Assembly: GCF_009683175.1 (NCBI RefSeq)
Contig: NZ_WKKW01000002.1
Span: 248,001-312,000 of the forward strand
Length of the DNA: 64,000 bases
Reading direction: 5' to 3'
Source: Bifidobacterium asteroides
GTDB lineage: Bacteria; Actinomycetota; Actinomycetes; Actinomycetales; Bifidobacteriaceae
Part shown: positions 62,473 to 64,000 of the stretch, piece by piece
How the letters are laid out: the number at the start of each line of letters is the position of its first letter
How positions within the stretch are numbered: position 1 is the stretch's first letter
The notes under the pieces: generated by a model
What the model was told of the DNA's origin: nothing
Database searches by the model: none
The model's input: only the letters and a program-made list of their open reading frames with translations
Translations under genes and position numbers: made by a program

Positions 62473-63432
62473 TCATCCCTTGACCGCGCCGATCATGACT
62501 CCCTTGTTGAAGTATTTTTGCAGGAAGGGATAGATGATCAGTAGGGGCAGGGTGGATACGATGATGACGCCATACTTGATCTGGTCAGCCAGCTGTTGCT
62601 GCTGCAGGACGTTCTGGCCGCCATTGCCGGTGCCCATCTGGTTGGTCTGATTGGCCAGCAGAATGGACTGGAGGACGTTCTGCAGAGGCTCCTTGGCCTC
62701 CTGTCGGATGTAAATCAGACCGGTGAAGTAGTCATTCCAGTGGCCCACGAAGTAGTAGAGGCCAATGACGGCGATGATGGCCGAGCTTAAGGGGATGACG
62801 ATTTTCATGAAGTAGCCGAAGTAGCTCAGTCCGTCGATACGCGCCGCATCATGCAGGTCCTCGGGTATGGAGGTCTCAAAGAATGAACGGGCGATGATCA
62901 GGTTCCAAACGCTCAAGGCACCAGGCAGGATGAAGACCCACATGCTGTTGAGCAGGCCCAACTGCTTGTAGAGCAGGTAGTTGGGGATGAGCCCGCCGGC
63001 GAAATACATGGTGAAGGTGAACAGGAAGAGCAGCACCCTGCGGGGTTTGAACTCCAGGCGTGACAGCGCGAAGGCCGCAGGCATGGTGACCACCAGGTTC
63101 AGAGCCGTGCCCAGGACGGCGTACAGAACAGTATTTCCATAGCCGGTCCAGATGCGGGCATCCTGGAAAACCCTCTGGTAGCCGGCCAACGTGAAGCCCA
63201 CGGGCCAGAGCGTGACCCGTCCCGAGGAGACCGCCCCCTGGTTGGACAGTGATGCGACCACGATGAACCAGAGCGGGTAGATGACCGCCAGAAGAATGAC
63301 GACCAGAAGCAGGGCTATGACGATGTCGACGGCCAGATCGCCCGGCTTCTGCTGCTGTCTGGTGTGCTTGTTCCACGGGATGGCCCCAGGGTCGGCCTTG
63401 GGTGCCGGTTGCGCGACGTTGCTGCTAGTCAT
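62473..63432 (-). CDS. ABC transporter permease (LplC type)
   Basis: A 319-residue, six-helix permease of the CUT1 subgroup near B. subtilis LplC/YtcP. LLLVVILLAVIYPLWFIVVA is helix 1; SIPEDLHDAARIDGLSYFGY is the EAA loop; KYFNKGVMIGAVKG is the typical end. The ATG at 63432 has AAGGAG at seven bases; the longer frame to 63456 starts by the stop of the upstream permease. It forms the channel with the LplB-type subunit. The ATPase is not encoded nearby. Confidence 0.92.
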   Translation of the reverse strand: MTSSNVAQPAPKADPGAIPWNKHTRQQQKPGDLAVDIVIALLLVVILLAVIYPLWFIVVASLSNQGAVSSGRVTLWPVGFTLAGYQRVFQDARIWTGYGNTVLYAVLGTALNLVVTMPAAFALSRLEFKPRRVLLFLFTFTMYFAGGLIPNYLLYKQLGLLNSMWVFILPGALSVWNLIIARSFFETSIPEDLHDAARIDGLSYFGYFMKIVIPLSSAIIAVIGLYYFVGHWNDYFTGLIYIRQEAKEPLQNVLQSILLANQTNQMGTGNGGQNVLQQQQLADQIKYGVIIVSTLPLLIIYPFLQKYFNKGVMIGAVKG

Positions 63433-63456
63433 GATGACGCTCCTTATCCTGCACAA

Positions 63457-64000
63457 TCAGAAGATGCTGGTGTCGGTGACCCGCTTGGATATCCAGTTGG
63501 CCGCGACCAGGAAGACGAAGTTGATGACCGTGTTGAACAGGCCTATGGCCGTTCCGTAGCTGAATTGGAAAGATTGGATGCCGATCTTGAAGGTATAGGT
63601 GGATATGACCTCGGAACCCGGCAGGTTCATGGCGTTCTGCATCAGCCAGACCTTTTCGAAGCCCACGGATAGGACCGAGCCCATATTCATAATCAGCAGC
63701 ACCACACAGGTGGGCATGATGGTGGGCAGATCCACATACCTGATCAGCTGCAGCCGGCCTGCCCCGTCCATCTTGGCCGCCTCATAAAGGGACAGGTCCA
63801 CCGAGCTCAGGGCCGCCAGATAGATGATGGCGTTCCATCCACAGTGCTGCCAGACCTCGCTGATCCAGTAGATGGGCGCCACGGCACCGGGGCTGTCCAG
63901 GACGTTGTCCTTGCCCAGGAAGCGGCCGATCAGCCCGGTGTTGGGTGTCAGGAAGATGTTGAGCATGGCCACGATGACCACGGTTGAGATGAAGTGGGGC
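63457..64000 (-). CDS. ABC transporter permease (LplB type), cut by the window edge
   Basis: The C-terminal 180 residues of a CUT1 permease; reading stays open to base 64000 (PHFISTVVIVAMLNIFL), so the N-terminus lies outside. VDLSLYEAAKMDGAGRLQLI is the EAA loop, and GLFNTVINFVFLVAANWISK the last helix. An internal GTG at 63981 is not the true start, since conserved sequence continues beyond it. It lies 24 bases before the LplC-type gene and is part of the same operon. Confidence 0.93.
   Translation of the reverse strand, partial: PHFISTVVIVAMLNIFLTPNTGLIGRFLGKDNVLDSPGAVAPIYWISEVWQHCGWNAIIYLAALSSVDLSLYEAAKMDGAGRLQLIRYVDLPTIMPTCVVLLIMNMGSVLSVGFEKVWLMQNAMNLPGSEVISTYTFKIGIQSFQFSYGTAIGLFNTVINFVFLVAANWISKRVTDTSIF

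Overview
The window is about 60% G+C. Most genes carry strong Shine-Dalgarno sites and are tightly packed, with ATGA overlaps and several tail-to-tail overlaps. The gene content is that of a high-GC Gram-positive: OpcA beside glucose-6-phosphate dehydrogenase, CUT1-type sugar ABC systems without their own ATPase, many GH43 enzymes, a surface protein with isopeptide-pilin domains, and a GlfT2-like glycosyltransferase. My best guess is a Bifidobacterium-like species, possibly from the bee-gut (B. asteroides) clade. This is an inference from gene content; no rRNA or tRNA gene is present to prove it.

Region 1 (1-8.1 kb) is an accessory and stress region. It holds a frameshifted HNH-nuclease remnant at the left edge, a MarR/DHA2 efflux operon with a perfect palindromic operator, a MarR plus short UvrA-like ABC protein operon whose start looks leaderless, a GNAT acetyltransferase, a nicotinamidase and a short-chain dehydrogenase. 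Region 2 (8.2-12.2 kb) is a cell-surface glycan cluster: two GT2 glycosyltransferases around a large polytopic membrane protein. Region 3 (12.4-21.0 kb) holds an MFS transporter, a NUDIX hydrolase followed by a 1050-residue PLD-nuclease/SF2-helicase/DUF3427 protein (the best candidate here for a defence system), an R-specific alcohol dehydrogenase, a pyrimidine-dimer glycosylase-like protein, an unknown membrane-anchored protein and another MFS protein. Region 4 (21.2-27.4 kb) is an 1812-residue cell-wall-anchored adhesin and a small unknown protein.

Region 5 (27.4-31.9 kb) is a glucuronoxylan operon: GH67 alpha-glucuronidase, GH43 beta-xylosidase and, translationally coupled, an aquaporin-family channel. 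Region 6 (32.4-41.5 kb) holds a SWIM/SNF2 ATPase, a DHA2 MFS exporter, an FtsX-type permease with a remarkably degenerate ABC ATPase partner, an ATP-grasp protein and an HD-domain protein.

Region 7 (41.6-49.3 kb) encodes the oxidative pentose-phosphate route: zwf-opcA-pgl, then a GntR regulator diverging from gntP-gntK and a short NAD-type 6-phosphogluconate dehydrogenase. A second, long NADP-type 6-phosphogluconate dehydrogenase lies at 54.6-56.1 kb. Glucose-6-phosphate and imported gluconate therefore meet at 6-phosphogluconate, with two dehydrogenases of apparently different cofactor use. Region 8 (49.3-54.6 kb) is a sugar ABC/GH43 operon with a divergent LacI regulator; between them two mirror-image operators overlap face-to-face promoters. 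Region 9 (56.2-64 kb) holds a Kup potassium transporter, a TatD nuclease, a GH43 enzyme, and an Lpl-type ABC permease/GH43/DUF624 operon that runs off the right edge.

I found no CRISPR array, tRNA, rRNA or intact insertion sequence.
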